From assembly GCA_002401775.2 (NCBI GenBank), contig NVUB02000062.1, positions 1 through 64,000 on the forward strand: a stretch of DNA of 64,000 bases, in the 5' to 3' direction. Below are positions 34,219 through 43,867 of the stretch, piece by piece (position 1 is the stretch's first letter; every line of letters begins with the position of its first letter). This DNA is from Ectothiorhodospiraceae bacterium. GTDB lineage: Bacteria; Pseudomonadota; Gammaproteobacteria; SZUA-152. The notes below the pieces were generated by a model that was not told where the DNA came from, searched no databases, and worked only from the letters and a program-made list of their open reading frames with translations. The position numbers and the translations under genes are program-made.

Positions 34219-34533
34219 ATGAAACAAGCAGTAATTATAATTATCTTTTTAAACCTTATCGGTTGCTCCCTCATAGGCCACGAGCTTGGTAAGGTTGTCG
34301 ATAATGCTATTGGCGAAACTAACAATAAATACAGAAATGACTATACAGCTGATGGTCCCATATTAGATGCTGAAATGTTAGAGGCATTTCTATTGAGAAA
34401 AAAAGAAGATAAAAAAGAAGAAGTTGATAATAGAGCTTGCAAAGAACTTGGAACACACCAAGTATGTACATATTATAAAGGCTGTTGGTGTGAAAAAATA
34501 GAACAAACAAGGGTGATTTACCCTTTAGATTAG
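34219..34533 (+). CDS. Small lipoprotein of unknown function, 104 aa
   Basis: MKQAVIIIIFLNLIGC is a lipoprotein signal with Cys16 as the lipidated residue. The mature part is charged, with a KKEDKKEEVD stretch and four further cysteines in the last third (RACKELGTHQVCTYYKGCWC), which suggest disulphides. No family is recognised. The upstream ribosome site is weak. It is possibly paired with the next gene, 34 bases downstream on the same strand. Confidence 0.6.
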   Translation: MKQAVIIIIFLNLIGCSLIGHELGKVVDNAIGETNNKYRNDYTADGPILDAEMLEAFLLRKKEDKKEEVDNRACKELGTHQVCTYYKGCWCEKIEQTRVIYPLD

Positions 34534-34567
34534 AACCCAATAATTTATTAATAGGACATATAACATT

Positions 34568-34984
34568 ATGATTTATCGCCAAACAGGCTTTGTTTCTCGC
34601 ACGACTTTATTTGTTTTTTTTGGTGTTAGTGGTTTTTTGGTACTTGCCTTTATGTTACTGCCGAAGGGTTTTAACGATGATGTGACACAAATTGGTAAAG
34701 GTAAGGCCGCAGCTGTACTGATGCACGATAAGGGTTCCATGAAAAGTCTGGATTTAATGACGCTGCTTAACACTGTGCGTTCCGATTATACTGACAAGAT
34801 AGACTTTTTTGTGATTAATGTGAATGTTAAGAAAGGGGAAACCTTTAGACAGAAACAGGATGTCGGCACCATGATTATTGTTCTTTTCAGCCCCGATGGA
34901 AGAAAACTAGGCACATTTGGTAATAGTGATGGGGAAGTGGAGTTACGTGCATTGCTAGACAAGTTATCGCTTGAAAAGCGTTAA
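34568..34984 (+). CDS. Membrane-anchored thioredoxin-like protein without CxxC, 138 aa
   Basis: One N-terminal membrane helix (TTLFVFFGVSGFLVLAFML) is followed by a soluble domain. IDFFVINVNV, then DVGTMIIVLFSPDGRKLGTFGN resembles the end of a thioredoxin fold (beta strand, Pro-Asp-Gly turn, strand). The CxxC active site is missing, so a redox role is doubtful. AGGA lies about ten bases before the start. Function unknown. Confidence 0.55.
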   Translation: MIYRQTGFVSRTTLFVFFGVSGFLVLAFMLLPKGFNDDVTQIGKGKAAAVLMHDKGSMKSLDLMTLLNTVRSDYTDKIDFFVINVNVKKGETFRQKQDVGTMIIVLFSPDGRKLGTFGNSDGEVELRALLDKLSLEKR

Positions 34985-35465
34985 GAGCTATGCCATAGGA
35001 ATCAGTTACTGGAATTCTGCAAATGTTAAGGGCTGTACAGGTATTTTAGTGACATAATGCGGTGACTGTTGGACACGCTACGCTTTTTCCAGCCTACCTA
35101 AATGAATGAGTTAGCTGGCCAATACACGCTCTTGATATTTGTGGGTTGTGTGGGGTCGAGGTTACCCGAAGTACAACGTCGCTTCGCTATTTGCTGTTTT
35201 TTCTATCCGTTAGCGATGATGCACTACTTCCGTTGTAGTTGTCGCTAGTCATGATCGAAATACCGCTTACTCGTTTGGGTCGCCAGCAGTTATATAGGTT
35301 GGGAACTGGAGTTTCAGCGACATGCACAACGTGCTGCGCAGGCTGTTTGGCACGTTGTGCTTTGTCCACTCTACTTACTTTTAATGTTGATTTTACCTTT
35401 GTTGATGGCTTGTAGGAGGTTTGAGTGGGCTTCCAAGCGGCATCACTGATAAGTATGGTCTTAGC
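34985..35465. other. Intergenic with inverted repeats
   Basis: No gene is supported in 481 bases. An 11-bp perfect inverted repeat (GCACAACGTGC at 35324-35334, GCACGTTGTGC at 35350-35360) encloses a 15-base loop. At about 35067-35098 TGTTGGACACGCTACGC with TCCAGCCTACC looks like one of the short palindromic dispersed elements common in gammaproteobacteria; I see no second copy here. Confidence 0.45.
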
Positions 35466-36008
35466 CTACGTCATAGATAATAATTCGTCATTTGGCTCTG
35501 GGTTTGTTAAGTGATTGATATAATTTGAGAGTGTTTTAATTGAAACAATGATCATAACCTCTAGTATTTGTTGCTTGGTAAACCCGGCACTTAAAAAATC
35601 ATTAATTGCTGAATCCGATATACGGCCTCTATCTTTGATAATGGTTTGAGTGAATTTCGCAAGGGCTGCGTCTTTGCTGTCCTCTATTTGTTGGTTTTTA
35701 TTTAGCGCGTCTAAGGTTTGTTGGTTCGCTTTTTTCATTTTGCCAACGGCACGATGCGCTATGGTACAAAAATCACATTCATTTTCTACGCTGGCTGCCA
35801 GTAGCGCCACTTGCTGTTGAGCGGGACTCAGCGATGTTTTTTCGATGATGTCATTGAGTGTGAGATAAGCTTCGAGTGTGGTGGGAGCCTCTGCCATGTA
35901 GGCAAAGAGGTTTGGGATAAACCCAAACCCTTTTTTAATTTCCTCCAATATTGGTTTTGCTTCCTCTGGTGCCGTTTCAGGGGTGTAAAAAGTAAAGTTA
36001 GTCATCAT
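35466..36008 (-). CDS. AhpD-like carboxymuconolactone decarboxylase family protein, 180 aa
   Basis: An all-helical protein of the AhpD/CMD family. The peroxidase motif ENECDFCTIAH (CxxC followed by His) at about residues 76-86 is intact, so a thiol-dependent peroxidase or reductase function is likely. IPNLFAYMAEAP near 31-42 and the C-terminal HLTNPEPND agree with the family. AGGA lies five bases before the ATG at 36008. It is transcribed divergently from an AraC-type regulator only 41 bases away, which probably controls it. Confidence 0.87.
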   Translation of the reverse strand: MMTNFTFYTPETAPEEAKPILEEIKKGFGFIPNLFAYMAEAPTTLEAYLTLNDIIEKTSLSPAQQQVALLAASVENECDFCTIAHRAVGKMKKANQQTLDALNKNQQIEDSKDAALAKFTQTIIKDRGRISDSAINDFLSAGFTKQQILEVMIIVSIKTLSNYINHLTNPEPNDELLSMT

Positions 36009-36049
36009 TCATTCCTCATTGTCATTGTAAAGGTGGCACTATATTACGT

Positions 36050-37018
36050 ATGATTTGGGCTATGAATGATAAAAAATACATAAAAACTGCTAAATCGTCC
36101 GGTCTCGACGTGTTGTCTGATGTTCTGTATTTGTTAAAGCTTGATGTTGATATCTACCACAATGCAAAAGTTTGTGGTGATTGGCGGATTGATGAGCATA
36201 AACTTGGCGCGACCTGTTTTCATATTATTACCTTGGGTCAATGTGTTATGCATATACCAAATGCAGAAACTGTTGTTTTGACGCATGGCGATTTAGTCAT
36301 TTTTCCAAGGGAGCTCACCCATCATATTTTACCGATGGAAAGCCTAACAGGGGAACAGCAACACCTGTCATTTTCTGAGGCGCAATCGATCCCCGGTACT
36401 GGACTGCTTTGCGGGGAAGTAATTTTCAAGCATCGAGGTAGTCGCTTACTGTTAGATCAGTTTCCCTCATTTTTTATTATTAAGAATTCAAGTGATAATG
36501 TTTGGTTAAAAGCCATTCTTGATATGATCATTATTGAGAACACCAATAATCAAGCGGCATCCCGTTTGATCATTAATCGGTTGTCAGAGCTGCTGTTCAC
36601 ATACGCTATTCGCCAGCAGCTCAACGACAACCCAGATAACTCGGGTATGCTAAGGATTTACAATCATTCGCGTTTATCTAAAGCCATTGAATGTATCCAC
36701 AAAAACCCTGAAAAAAATTGGACACTTGAAAACCTTGCAAAAATAGCAGGGCTTTCCCGTACTCTTTTTGCAGAAAATTTTAAGGCGGTTTGTGGCTGGA
36801 CACCTGGCCAATATTTAGTGTGGTGGCGTATGCAAATTGCGTGGTCATTACTCAGTAAAGGAGAAATGGTTTCACAAGTGGCTGAACAAGTTGGTTATCA
36901 CTCTGAATCGTCATTCTCTCGTGCATTTAGCAAAATGTTTTCGATTACTGCGGGTAAAGTGAGGCGTAACGGAATGCAACGTGATACTACTGCTACACAA
37001 AATATGGATGCACTGTAA
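36050..37018 (+). CDS. AraC-family transcriptional regulator, 322 aa
   Basis: The N-terminal part (about 15-190) is the cupin_6-type sensor (GLDVLSDVLYLLKLDVDIYH and ITLGQCVMHIPN, FPRELTHHILP). The C-terminal 100 residues hold two helix-turn-helix units: ENLAKIAGLSRTLFAENFKAVCGWTPGQYL and VAEQVGYHSESSFSRAFSKMF (positions about 229-305). The start at 36050 is tentative; an ATG four codons later is possible. Divergence from the AhpD-like gene suggests local regulation, perhaps in response to an oxidant or aromatic compound. Confidence 0.9.
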   Translation: MIWAMNDKKYIKTAKSSGLDVLSDVLYLLKLDVDIYHNAKVCGDWRIDEHKLGATCFHIITLGQCVMHIPNAETVVLTHGDLVIFPRELTHHILPMESLTGEQQHLSFSEAQSIPGTGLLCGEVIFKHRGSRLLLDQFPSFFIIKNSSDNVWLKAILDMIIIENTNNQAASRLIINRLSELLFTYAIRQQLNDNPDNSGMLRIYNHSRLSKAIECIHKNPEKNWTLENLAKIAGLSRTLFAENFKAVCGWTPGQYLVWWRMQIAWSLLSKGEMVSQVAEQVGYHSESSFSRAFSKMFSITAGKVRRNGMQRDTTATQNMDAL

Positions 37019-37170
37019 AAGTTCTGAAAAACTAAGCCTCAAGGCTCGGTGGGTCTAACTCAGCGACTGGACGCTTTTGAATGCAAGGCACCCTTTTTTT
37101 TACGGGACATTAGTCAGTAAGCGACCAGTACTGATTGTACATATTTAAGTTGGCCTGCCGATAATGAGAC

Positions 37171-40100
37171 ATGACGGTCTATTCCACTCTCCATCGGCAC
37201 GATCCCTCCATGCCCCCCATACCTTCCTCCCTCCTGTGGAAGGCCATTAATCAAGCCTACTTGTTGGATGAGCAAAGCAAGGTTAGCGCGTTATTAGCTG
37301 AAATGGATGCCCGTATGGCAACAGGTTTCGTGGCAGACCGAAATCACCGGCTTCAGCAGGATGCGGCTGATCTTGTTCATCAAATCAAGCAGTGGCGTAG
37401 TCATCACGGCGGCCTTCAAGCCTTTCTTAACGAATACGATCTTTCTTCTCAAGAAGGTGTGGTGTTGATGTGCCTGGCAGAGGCGCTGATTCGCATTCCA
37501 GATGCGGATACCGCTGAACGGTTAATACGTGACAAGTTAGGTTCGGCTGATTGGAGCGCGCATATTGGCAAGAGTGATTCTCTGTTGGTGAATGCCGGAA
37601 CCTGGGGGCTTATGTTAACGGGACGGTTGGTGGGGCTGGATGATGAGCTGTCTCATTCCCCCGTAAAAAATACTCTCGCCCTGTTAAAACGCATCGTCAT
37701 TCGCAGCGGTGAGCCGGTGGTTCGTTTGGCATTAAAGGAGGCAATGGGTGTGATGGCCCGGCAATTTGTAATGGGGCGGAATATCGAAGAAGCCTTGTCT
37801 CGCAGCCTGCGAGAGTTTTCTAATTGCCGTTACTCCTTTGATATGCTGGGTGAAGGTGCGCTGGGGCAATCCGATGCGGATGTGTACTTCGAGCGTTATA
37901 AAAAGGCCATTGCACATTTAGCCCGTTCCGGGCCATGGTCATCTGCCTTTGAAGCACCGGGTATTTCCGTGAAATTGTCGGCGTTACACCCGCGCTTTGA
38001 AGTGTCGCAACGCCAGCGTGTACTGCATGAGCTGGTTCCACGAGTGATGACGCTGGCTAAGGCGGCAGCGGAGGCGGGCATTGGGTTTACCGTAGATGCT
38101 GAGGAATCGGAGCGCCTGTCATTAACTCTGGAAATATTTGAATGCTTACTCAATGCGCCAGAATTAAGTGGCCGTAGTAGTGACGGTAGTGATGACAGTG
38201 ATGGCAGCGGCGCTAAATGGGAAGGCCTTGGGCTTGCGGTTCAGGCTTATCAGAAACGCGCCCCTGAGGTGATTGACTGGATCGTTGATCTGGCGAAAAA
38301 CAATAAATGTCGTATCATGTTACGACTGGTGAAAGGCGCTTACTGGGATACGGAAATAAAACGTGCCCAACAGCAAGGTCTTGCGGGCTATCCGGTGTAT
38401 ACCCGTAAGGCGCATACTGATTTGGCTTACCTTGTCTGCGCGCGCCGCATGTTGGCGGCTTCTGATGTTATCTATTCTCAGTTCGCTACGCATAATGCCC
38501 ACACGGTTGCCGCAATCACGCAAATGGCGGTGGAGACAGAATGTAAGCACTCATATGAATTTCAGCGCTTACACGGAATGGGTGATGGATTGTATGAAAG
38601 CCCGGATGATGGAAAAAAGTTAAGTGAGCGCGATGGTGTACCGTGCAGGATTTATGCGCCAGTAGGTGGGCATAAAGAGCTGTTGCCGTATCTGGTTAGA
38701 CGTCTTCTGGAAAATGGAGCCAATACCTCTTTTGTTAACCAGTTGAGTGGTAATGACTCGCTCGATAGCCTGATTACTGACCCGTTGGATCTTGTGCGTG
38801 CTTCAGCAGGTGTTCCTCATGAGAAAATTCCGTTACCCGAAAACCTGTTTAACAATGAACGCCTGAATTCACACGGTATTAATGTGAATGATGAAACTGT
38901 GATGATGGCACTGTCTGATGTGATCGCGGGTGGTAACGCTATTACCGAACAAGAAGCCGAACAAGAAGCCGAACAAGAAGCCGAACAAAAAGCCGAACAA
39001 AAAGCCGAACAAAAAGCTGAACAAAGCGTAGAAAAAAGTGCCGCCATTAATCAACCGGCTGAGGCAGTGAGACCCGTTGAATTAGTTCGAGAAGCCATGC
39101 AATCGGCATATGAATATTTTGATACCTGGCAAAGTAAGCCGGCCCATGAGCGCGCCACAATTCTGGAGCGTGTAGCAGACAACATTGAAACTCACCGGGA
39201 ATTTTTACTGCACAGTATCGTACATGAAGGTGGGCGTTGTCTTATGGATGCTCTGGATGAAGTGCGTGAGGCGGTGGATTTTTGTCGTTATTACGCATCT
39301 CGGGCACGACTGGAATTTTCAAAAGCGGAATTATTGCCAGGCCCGGTGGGTGAAGAAAATACGCATAGTTTGCATGGGCGTGGAGTCTTTGCGTGTATTA
39401 GCCCATGGAATTTTCCATTGGCCATTTTTACCGGACAAATAGCTGCCGCTTTGGCCGCGGGTAATACTGTGGTGGCCAAGCCCGCGAGCTTGACGCCGGT
39501 GACGGCAACCCGAATGACGCAGTTGTTTTATGACGCGGGAATACCGAAGGATGCGCTTCATCTTTTATTGGGAGATAGTGCCAGTGTGGGCGAGGCTTTG
39601 CTGAGTGATCCAGTTTTGGCGGGGGTGGCTTTTACGGGGTCTACGGAATCAGCGCGATTGATTAATCAGTTTCTGTCTCGTCGGGAAGGGGGTATTGTGC
39701 CACTGATTGCTGAAACGGGTGGCCAGAACGTATTACTTGTCGATAGCTCGGCCCTACCCGAGCAGGTGGTGATGGATGTGATGATGTCGGCTTTTAACAG
39801 TGCCGGTCAACGTTGCTCGGCATTACGTGTGTTAATTGTGCAAGAGGATATTGCACCACAGGTATTGACATTATTGCAGGATGCGATGGACGAGCTTGTG
39901 GTGGGTGACCCCGCGCTATGGACAACCGATGTAGGGCCAGTGATTGATGCCAGGGCAAAGAAAAATTTGTTGCAATACATTAAAAGCATGAAATCCTCAG
40001 CCCGTGTATTGGCGAGTGTTGAGCTTGCTGATGAATTACAGAATGGAAATTATGTGCCGCCGACGGTGATTGAAATTGAATCTTTGTCGCAGCTCAAAGG

Positions 40101-40452
40101 TGAAGTCTTTGGCCCGATACTTCATGTTATTCGGTATGCCTCAGCAGATCTTGATGCCGTGATCGATACCATTAATGACGCAGGTTACGGGCTGACCCTC
40201 GGTGTTCATTCTCGTATTAGTGCTACGGTAGAGCATATTCGCAAGCGCGTACGGGTGGGTAATCTTTATGTTAATCGTAATATGGTGGGTGCGGTCGTTG
40301 GGGTGCAACCCTTTGGGGGTGAGGGCTTGTCGGGAACGGGCCCAAAGGCGGGGGGGCAATATTATTTACATCGATTTGCAACTGAGCGAGTGGTGTCGAC
40401 CAATACTGCTGCCGTTGGTGGTAATATCAGTTTGTTACTACTGGATGAGTAA
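37171..40452 (+). CDS. putA: Bifunctional proline dehydrogenase / P5C dehydrogenase, 1093 aa
   Basis: PutA oxidises proline to glutamate in two steps. The FAD-dependent proline dehydrogenase barrel (about 150-545) shows VKLSALHPRFE, RLVKGAYWDTEIKRAQ and ATHNAHT. The NAD-dependent aldehyde dehydrogenase half (about 625-1085) has SPWNFPLAIFTGQIAAALAAG, Glu848 (AETGGQN) and catalytic Cys882 (GQRCSALR). There is no N-terminal ribbon-helix-helix, so unlike E. coli PutA it should not be a DNA-binding repressor. The linker contains a tandem repeat. Its last 15 bases overlap the convergent next gene. Confidence 0.96.
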   Translation: MTVYSTLHRHDPSMPPIPSSLLWKAINQAYLLDEQSKVSALLAEMDARMATGFVADRNHRLQQDAADLVHQIKQWRSHHGGLQAFLNEYDLSSQEGVVLMCLAEALIRIPDADTAERLIRDKLGSADWSAHIGKSDSLLVNAGTWGLMLTGRLVGLDDELSHSPVKNTLALLKRIVIRSGEPVVRLALKEAMGVMARQFVMGRNIEEALSRSLREFSNCRYSFDMLGEGALGQSDADVYFERYKKAIAHLARSGPWSSAFEAPGISVKLSALHPRFEVSQRQRVLHELVPRVMTLAKAAAEAGIGFTVDAEESERLSLTLEIFECLLNAPELSGRSSDGSDDSDGSGAKWEGLGLAVQAYQKRAPEVIDWIVDLAKNNKCRIMLRLVKGAYWDTEIKRAQQQGLAGYPVYTRKAHTDLAYLVCARRMLAASDVIYSQFATHNAHTVAAITQMAVETECKHSYEFQRLHGMGDGLYESPDDGKKLSERDGVPCRIYAPVGGHKELLPYLVRRLLENGANTSFVNQLSGNDSLDSLITDPLDLVRASAGVPHEKIPLPENLFNNERLNSHGINVNDETVMMALSDVIAGGNAITEQEAEQEAEQEAEQKAEQKAEQKAEQSVEKSAAINQPAEAVRPVELVREAMQSAYEYFDTWQSKPAHERATILERVADNIETHREFLLHSIVHEGGRCLMDALDEVREAVDFCRYYASRARLEFSKAELLPGPVGEENTHSLHGRGVFACISPWNFPLAIFTGQIAAALAAGNTVVAKPASLTPVTATRMTQLFYDAGIPKDALHLLLGDSASVGEALLSDPVLAGVAFTGSTESARLINQFLSRREGGIVPLIAETGGQNVLLVDSSALPEQVVMDVMMSAFNSAGQRCSALRVLIVQEDIAPQVLTLLQDAMDELVVGDPALWTTDVGPVIDARAKKNLLQYIKSMKSSARVLASVELADELQNGNYVPPTVIEIESLSQLKGEVFGPILHVIRYASADLDAVIDTINDAGYGLTLGVHSRISATVEHIRKRVRVGNLYVNRNMVGAVVGVQPFGGEGLSGTGPKAGGQYYLHRFATERVVSTNTAAVGGNISLLLLDE
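38947..39018 (+). repeat. Six 12-base tandem repeats within putA
   Basis: The unit GAACAAGAAGCC is repeated, three copies with GAA and three with AAA at the seventh to ninth bases. They encode AEQE/AEQK tetrapeptides at about residues 593-616, in the linker between the two enzyme domains. As 12 bases is a multiple of three, copy-number change would keep the frame. Confidence 0.95.
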
Positions 40453-41151
40453 GCGAGTCATTTTAATGGCTTCTTCCAGCATTTTTATAAAAAAAGGCTG
40501 GTCGAAATATTCCAGCACTTCTTTGAGTGTGGGGGGGTTCAAAATAAAATAGTAATAGCTAAGACTGCCCAATAACACGATGAGCAAAAACAGGAACGTT
40601 CTTCTTTTCCTGGGGGCTTGGGGGAGAGGTGATACCGGTTTGATGACAATAGGCGCTGGCTTTTCAATGATGGGTGCTTCCGGTTTTTGCTCTTTGGTGC
40701 CCTCAATATTCAGCCCTGACATACTGAGGTCTCGATATTGATATAATAAGTTTTTTAAAACATTGTTTTGCTCGGGAAGACTTTCGTATCCAAGGTCATC
40801 ACTTACTTCGTGATATTGGTTTTCGGCGTTACAAAACTCACCGGCGGCCTGCCATCCTGCATTGTAAATTTTTTCCATCAGTACATAGCGTTTATACAGT
40901 CGGCCGTTGGACTCGATCATACCTGTGGCGTTATTGGCACTGAGTCCAAAGTTTTCTTCCAGAAACAGGTATAAAAATTTGAGGTAAGTTTTTTTGGGTG
41001 TGTCGCTGGTTTTGGCCATGCCGATGACTGCACCAGTAAAAAAGGCGGCGGTCAAAATGAGGTGTACGGTGGATGTGCGAATATCGTGCGTAGAGACGTT
41101 GGCGAGTTGAGCTTCACCAAAATTTTTGAGTTGAGAGGCTAGTTTGTCCAC
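40438..41151 (-). CDS. Uncharacterised protein with one C-terminal membrane helix, 237 aa
   Basis: No family recognised. An N-terminal helical domain (about 1-140), a Pro-rich linker (about 155-180, with KPAPIVIKPVSPLPQAP), a basic patch RKRR and a membrane helix TFLFLLIVLLGSLSYYYFIL (about 185-205) are followed by 30 residues. This looks like a cytoplasmic domain tethered by a late membrane helix. The GTG at 41151 lies six bases after the LysR stop, so the two form a transcription unit. It overlaps the end of putA by 15 bases, tail to tail. Confidence 0.65.
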   Translation of the reverse strand: MDKLASQLKNFGEAQLANVSTHDIRTSTVHLILTAAFFTGAVIGMAKTSDTPKKTYLKFLYLFLEENFGLSANNATGMIESNGRLYKRYVLMEKIYNAGWQAAGEFCNAENQYHEVSDDLGYESLPEQNNVLKNLLYQYRDLSMSGLNIEGTKEQKPEAPIIEKPAPIVIKPVSPLPQAPRKRRTFLFLLIVLLGSLSYYYFILNPPTLKEVLEYFDQPFFIKMLEEAIKMTRLLIQ

Positions 41152-41157
41152 ATCACA

Positions 41158-42087
41158 TTAACGGCCCTGGAAAAGCTGCTCTTGAGTCGATTTGTCTTTT
41201 AATTGTTGCACGAACCATTGCAGTGCCTTTCCCTGGTTGTCGCTGCTCCATACGGCGTAAGTCCGAATCGAGTGGTTTATACCTTGCACTGATTTAATCA
41301 TTAGTTTTCCATTTGCTACGGCCTCTTTTACCCAATAATGGGGTAAGTAGCCCACACCAAGTCCAAGCATTTGTGCTTCCAGCTTGCATTGCATGTTTGG
41401 TACGGTGAGAACTTGTTGCCCGTCGAGAAGACCGATGCTGCGACGTGGCAACTTTTGAGAACTGTCGGCTACAGCAACGGCACGATACTTGAGGATTTCA
41501 TGACTGCTGATGGGTTCTTCGGCCTGTGCCAGTGGGTGCTGGGGGGCAACGGCAAATACGATGTTGAAATTATCTAATGGCAGACTACTGTAACCACCGC
41601 CGGTCAATCCCTCGCCGCTGGCGCCAATCACCAGGTCGGCTCGATTTGAGTTCAAGGCATCCCAGTTGCCACCGAGTACCTCATGTGTGAGCTGTAGTTG
41701 AGTGCCTCGGCCTGATTGCTGGCTTGTCTGTTGCTGCTCAAAAAAATCCTGTACCAGTGGTAGTAAACGGGGAACAGGAATAATAGTGTCGATGGCGATG
41801 CGCAATTCTGCTTCCCAGCCTGTGGCAATTCGTTTGATCTGTCCTTCCAACTCGTGAGCGGCGGACAACAGTCGCCGCCCTTCTTTGAGTAGTGTCTGGC
41901 CTGCTGGCGTAAGTACAGCCCGGTGTCCTGCCCGGTCAAAAATGGGCGTGTCGAGATCCTGTTCCAGTTTTTGCATGGTATAGCTGATGGCGGAGGGAAC
42001 ACGAAACAGTTTTTCCGCTGCTGCGGCAAAACTGCCATGGCGGTCAATGGCGTCAATGACGTTGAGGGCATCCAGAGTGAGTTTCAT
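41158..42087 (-). CDS. LysR-family transcriptional regulator (YhaJ-like), 309 aa
   Basis: The N-terminal winged helix is standard: LNVIDAIDRHGSFAAAAEKLFRVPSAISYTMQKLEQDLDTPIF (about 8-50), followed by FDRAGHRAVLTPAG. The effector domain fills 90-300. AISYTMQKLE and the pairing with a divergent pirin gene are the arrangement of E. coli yhaJ/yhaK, so I regard it as YhaJ-like. It is likely to control the pirin gene 264 bases away and its own transcription. Confidence 0.9.
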   Translation of the reverse strand: MKLTLDALNVIDAIDRHGSFAAAAEKLFRVPSAISYTMQKLEQDLDTPIFDRAGHRAVLTPAGQTLLKEGRRLLSAAHELEGQIKRIATGWEAELRIAIDTIIPVPRLLPLVQDFFEQQQTSQQSGRGTQLQLTHEVLGGNWDALNSNRADLVIGASGEGLTGGGYSSLPLDNFNIVFAVAPQHPLAQAEEPISSHEILKYRAVAVADSSQKLPRRSIGLLDGQQVLTVPNMQCKLEAQMLGLGVGYLPHYWVKEAVANGKLMIKSVQGINHSIRTYAVWSSDNQGKALQWFVQQLKDKSTQEQLFQGR

Positions 42088-42351
42088 GTTGGTCTGTCCT
42101 GGGTGGGGAGATTACGCAGCGTGCGGGCGTGAAGCCATGCTGTTGTAACCCTGTGTTGCTTCTAATTCAAATAATTTGATTGATTATGCCAGAAAATTTT
42201 ACTATTTTTCGTCTGTATTCGTATTATAATCATAATTATGGTTTGTTTTGTGTTTTTTTTCTACGATATTGATCTCTATTTATGTTCAATTAATATGAAT
42301 AATTACTAATTTATTAGTCATGTTTAAACGCCGAAATGGAAAGGAAATAAC
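42088..42351. promoter_or_regulatory. Divergent promoter region of the LysR and pirin genes
   Basis: AT-rich, 264 bases. A CATAATTATG palindrome at about 42231-42240 lies among several T-N11-A type half-palindromes (for example around TATTATAATCATAATTATGG). LysR proteins bind such sites. No single box can be singled out. Confidence 0.5.
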
Positions 42352-43062
42352 ATGTTTGATATCAGACGTTCGCAAGATCGGGGAGTGGGTGAGCACGGAG
42401 GTTGGTTGAAGAGCCGACATAGTTTTTCTTTTGCCGATTATGTAGACCCGGATCGTATGGGGTTTTCTGTACTACGGGTCATTAATGAAGACCGGGTAAC
42501 GCCAGGAGAAGGTTTTGCTACTCATGCACATCGTGATATGGAAATTATCAGTATGGTGCTGAATGGGCGCATTGCGCACAAAGACAGTATGGGCAATGTG
42601 ACTGAACTACCCGCAGGTGAAGTGCAGCGTATGAGTGCGGGTACTGGCGTCACGCATAGCGAATACAATCCCTCGCAGGATGAGCCTTTGCATTTTCTGC
42701 AAATTTGGATTGAACCAAAGCAGCTGGGTATTGAGCCTGGTTACGAGCAGAAGGTGATAGCGGATGTTAAGGATGGGCCGCTGAGTTTGCTGGTATCACC
42801 TGATGGGCGAGAAGGCAGCGTTAGTATCAATCAGGACGTCTCTTTGTATCTTGGCAGGCTTGGCATTGGTGATTCGCTGGAGCATGTGTTGGATCCAAAA
42901 CGCGCCTATTATGTGCAAGTGATACGGGGTGATTTACAGCGGCAGAACGATATTCTCTCCACTGGAGATGCTTTGGCCATTGATGCTGAAACGGTGCTTG
43001 CGTTAAAAGCGGAGGCGGAGAGTGAGTTCTTGCTGTTCGATTTGCCGCCGCGAAAGGTGTAG
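42352..43062 (+). CDS. yhaK: Pirin-family protein (YhaK-like), 236 aa
   Basis: A bicupin. The N-terminal cupin has the iron-binding set FATHAHRDMEIIS, then MSAGTGVTHSEYN, and the second cupin is degenerate (about 140-235). E. coli YhaK and YhhW are of this size; YhhW/pirins oxidise quercetin. AAGGAA is six bases before the ATG. A terminator lies 32 bases after the stop, so it is a single-gene unit. The divergent LysR gene is its presumed regulator. Confidence 0.9.
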   Translation: MFDIRRSQDRGVGEHGGWLKSRHSFSFADYVDPDRMGFSVLRVINEDRVTPGEGFATHAHRDMEIISMVLNGRIAHKDSMGNVTELPAGEVQRMSAGTGVTHSEYNPSQDEPLHFLQIWIEPKQLGIEPGYEQKVIADVKDGPLSLLVSPDGREGSVSINQDVSLYLGRLGIGDSLEHVLDPKRAYYVQVIRGDLQRQNDILSTGDALAIDAETVLALKAEAESEFLLFDLPPRKV

Positions 43063-43093
43063 CAGCACGAGTTCGATCAGAGTATTAACCGAC

Positions 43094-43129
43094 AAAAAGT
43101 CTCGCGAATGGGTGAGGCTTTTTATTTTT
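43094..43129 (+). terminator. Terminator after the pirin gene
   Basis: A 12-bp stem (AAAAAGTCTCGC with GTGAGGCTTTTT, two G-U pairs) has a six-base loop and is followed by ATTTTTC. Confidence 0.85.
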
Positions 43130-43160
43130 CGTGAACCGTTTTTTATGAAGGAAGCGTGTG

Positions 43161-43797
43161 ATGACGATTACAACCGCTACAACGACGACAACTAAATTAG
43201 CGACAACCGCAGCCCCCGTTGATGAGTTGATTGCAAAACGCTGGAGCCCACGGGCATTTGACTCCACAAAAATGCTGGAAGAAAAGCAAGTGTTAGCGTT
43301 ACTGGAGGCGGCTCGTTGGGCGCCTTCCTGTTTTGGTGAAGAGCCGTGGCGATATGTTGTTTGTGATCGTAATAAAGATGAAGCTGCCTGGGAAAAGCTG
43401 TTGGGCTGTCTGGCAGAAAAGAACCAGCTTTGGGCGGTGTAATGCCCCGTTGTTGATGTTGGCCACGAGTGCGCCGACGTTTAAGCATAATGGAAAAGCA
43501 AATCGTTGGAGTCAGTATGATACGGGGGCTGCGAGCGAAAATTTGTGCCTACAAGCGGCTTCGATGGGTTTGCAGGCACATCAAATGGGTGGTTTTGATG
43601 GCGACAAAGCGCGTACCGTATTTGGCATCCCTGATGATGTCGATATTATGGCCGCATTGGCCGTGGGCTATGCGGGTGTGCTCACTGAGTTACATGAAGA
43701 CTTTCGTGATGCAGAAATAGGAGAACGTGCGCGCAAACCTGTGGGAGAGTGTTTTTATGCCGGACAATGGGGAGTGGCATTTAATGGGGATGTGTAA
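43161..43797 (+). pseudogene. Nitroreductase-family gene with a one-base frameshift
   Basis: The first part (to 43442) gives DELIAKRWSPRAFDSTKML and APSCFGEEPWRYVV, the start of FMN-dependent nitroreductases, and stops after KNQLWAV. The second part in another frame continues at NAPLLMLATSAP through TGAASENLCLQAASMGLQAHQMGGF to the end at 43797. Removing one base near 43440 would join LWAV to NAPLL without a gap, giving about 211 aa. AAGGAAG precedes the ATG at 43161. It may be a recent inactivation or a sequencing error; all other residues look conserved. Confidence 0.85.
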
Positions 43798-43867
43798 TGA
43801 GGCACGAGGTGTGATGCATGAGCCGTATTCCTTAAGGGACGTTGTTATAAAAGTTAACGATTAAACG

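Noticed and set aside
33977-34222. 81-residue plus-strand gene
   Set aside because: It spans the R1/R2 repeats and the antisense of the yafQ fragment; no independent coding evidence.
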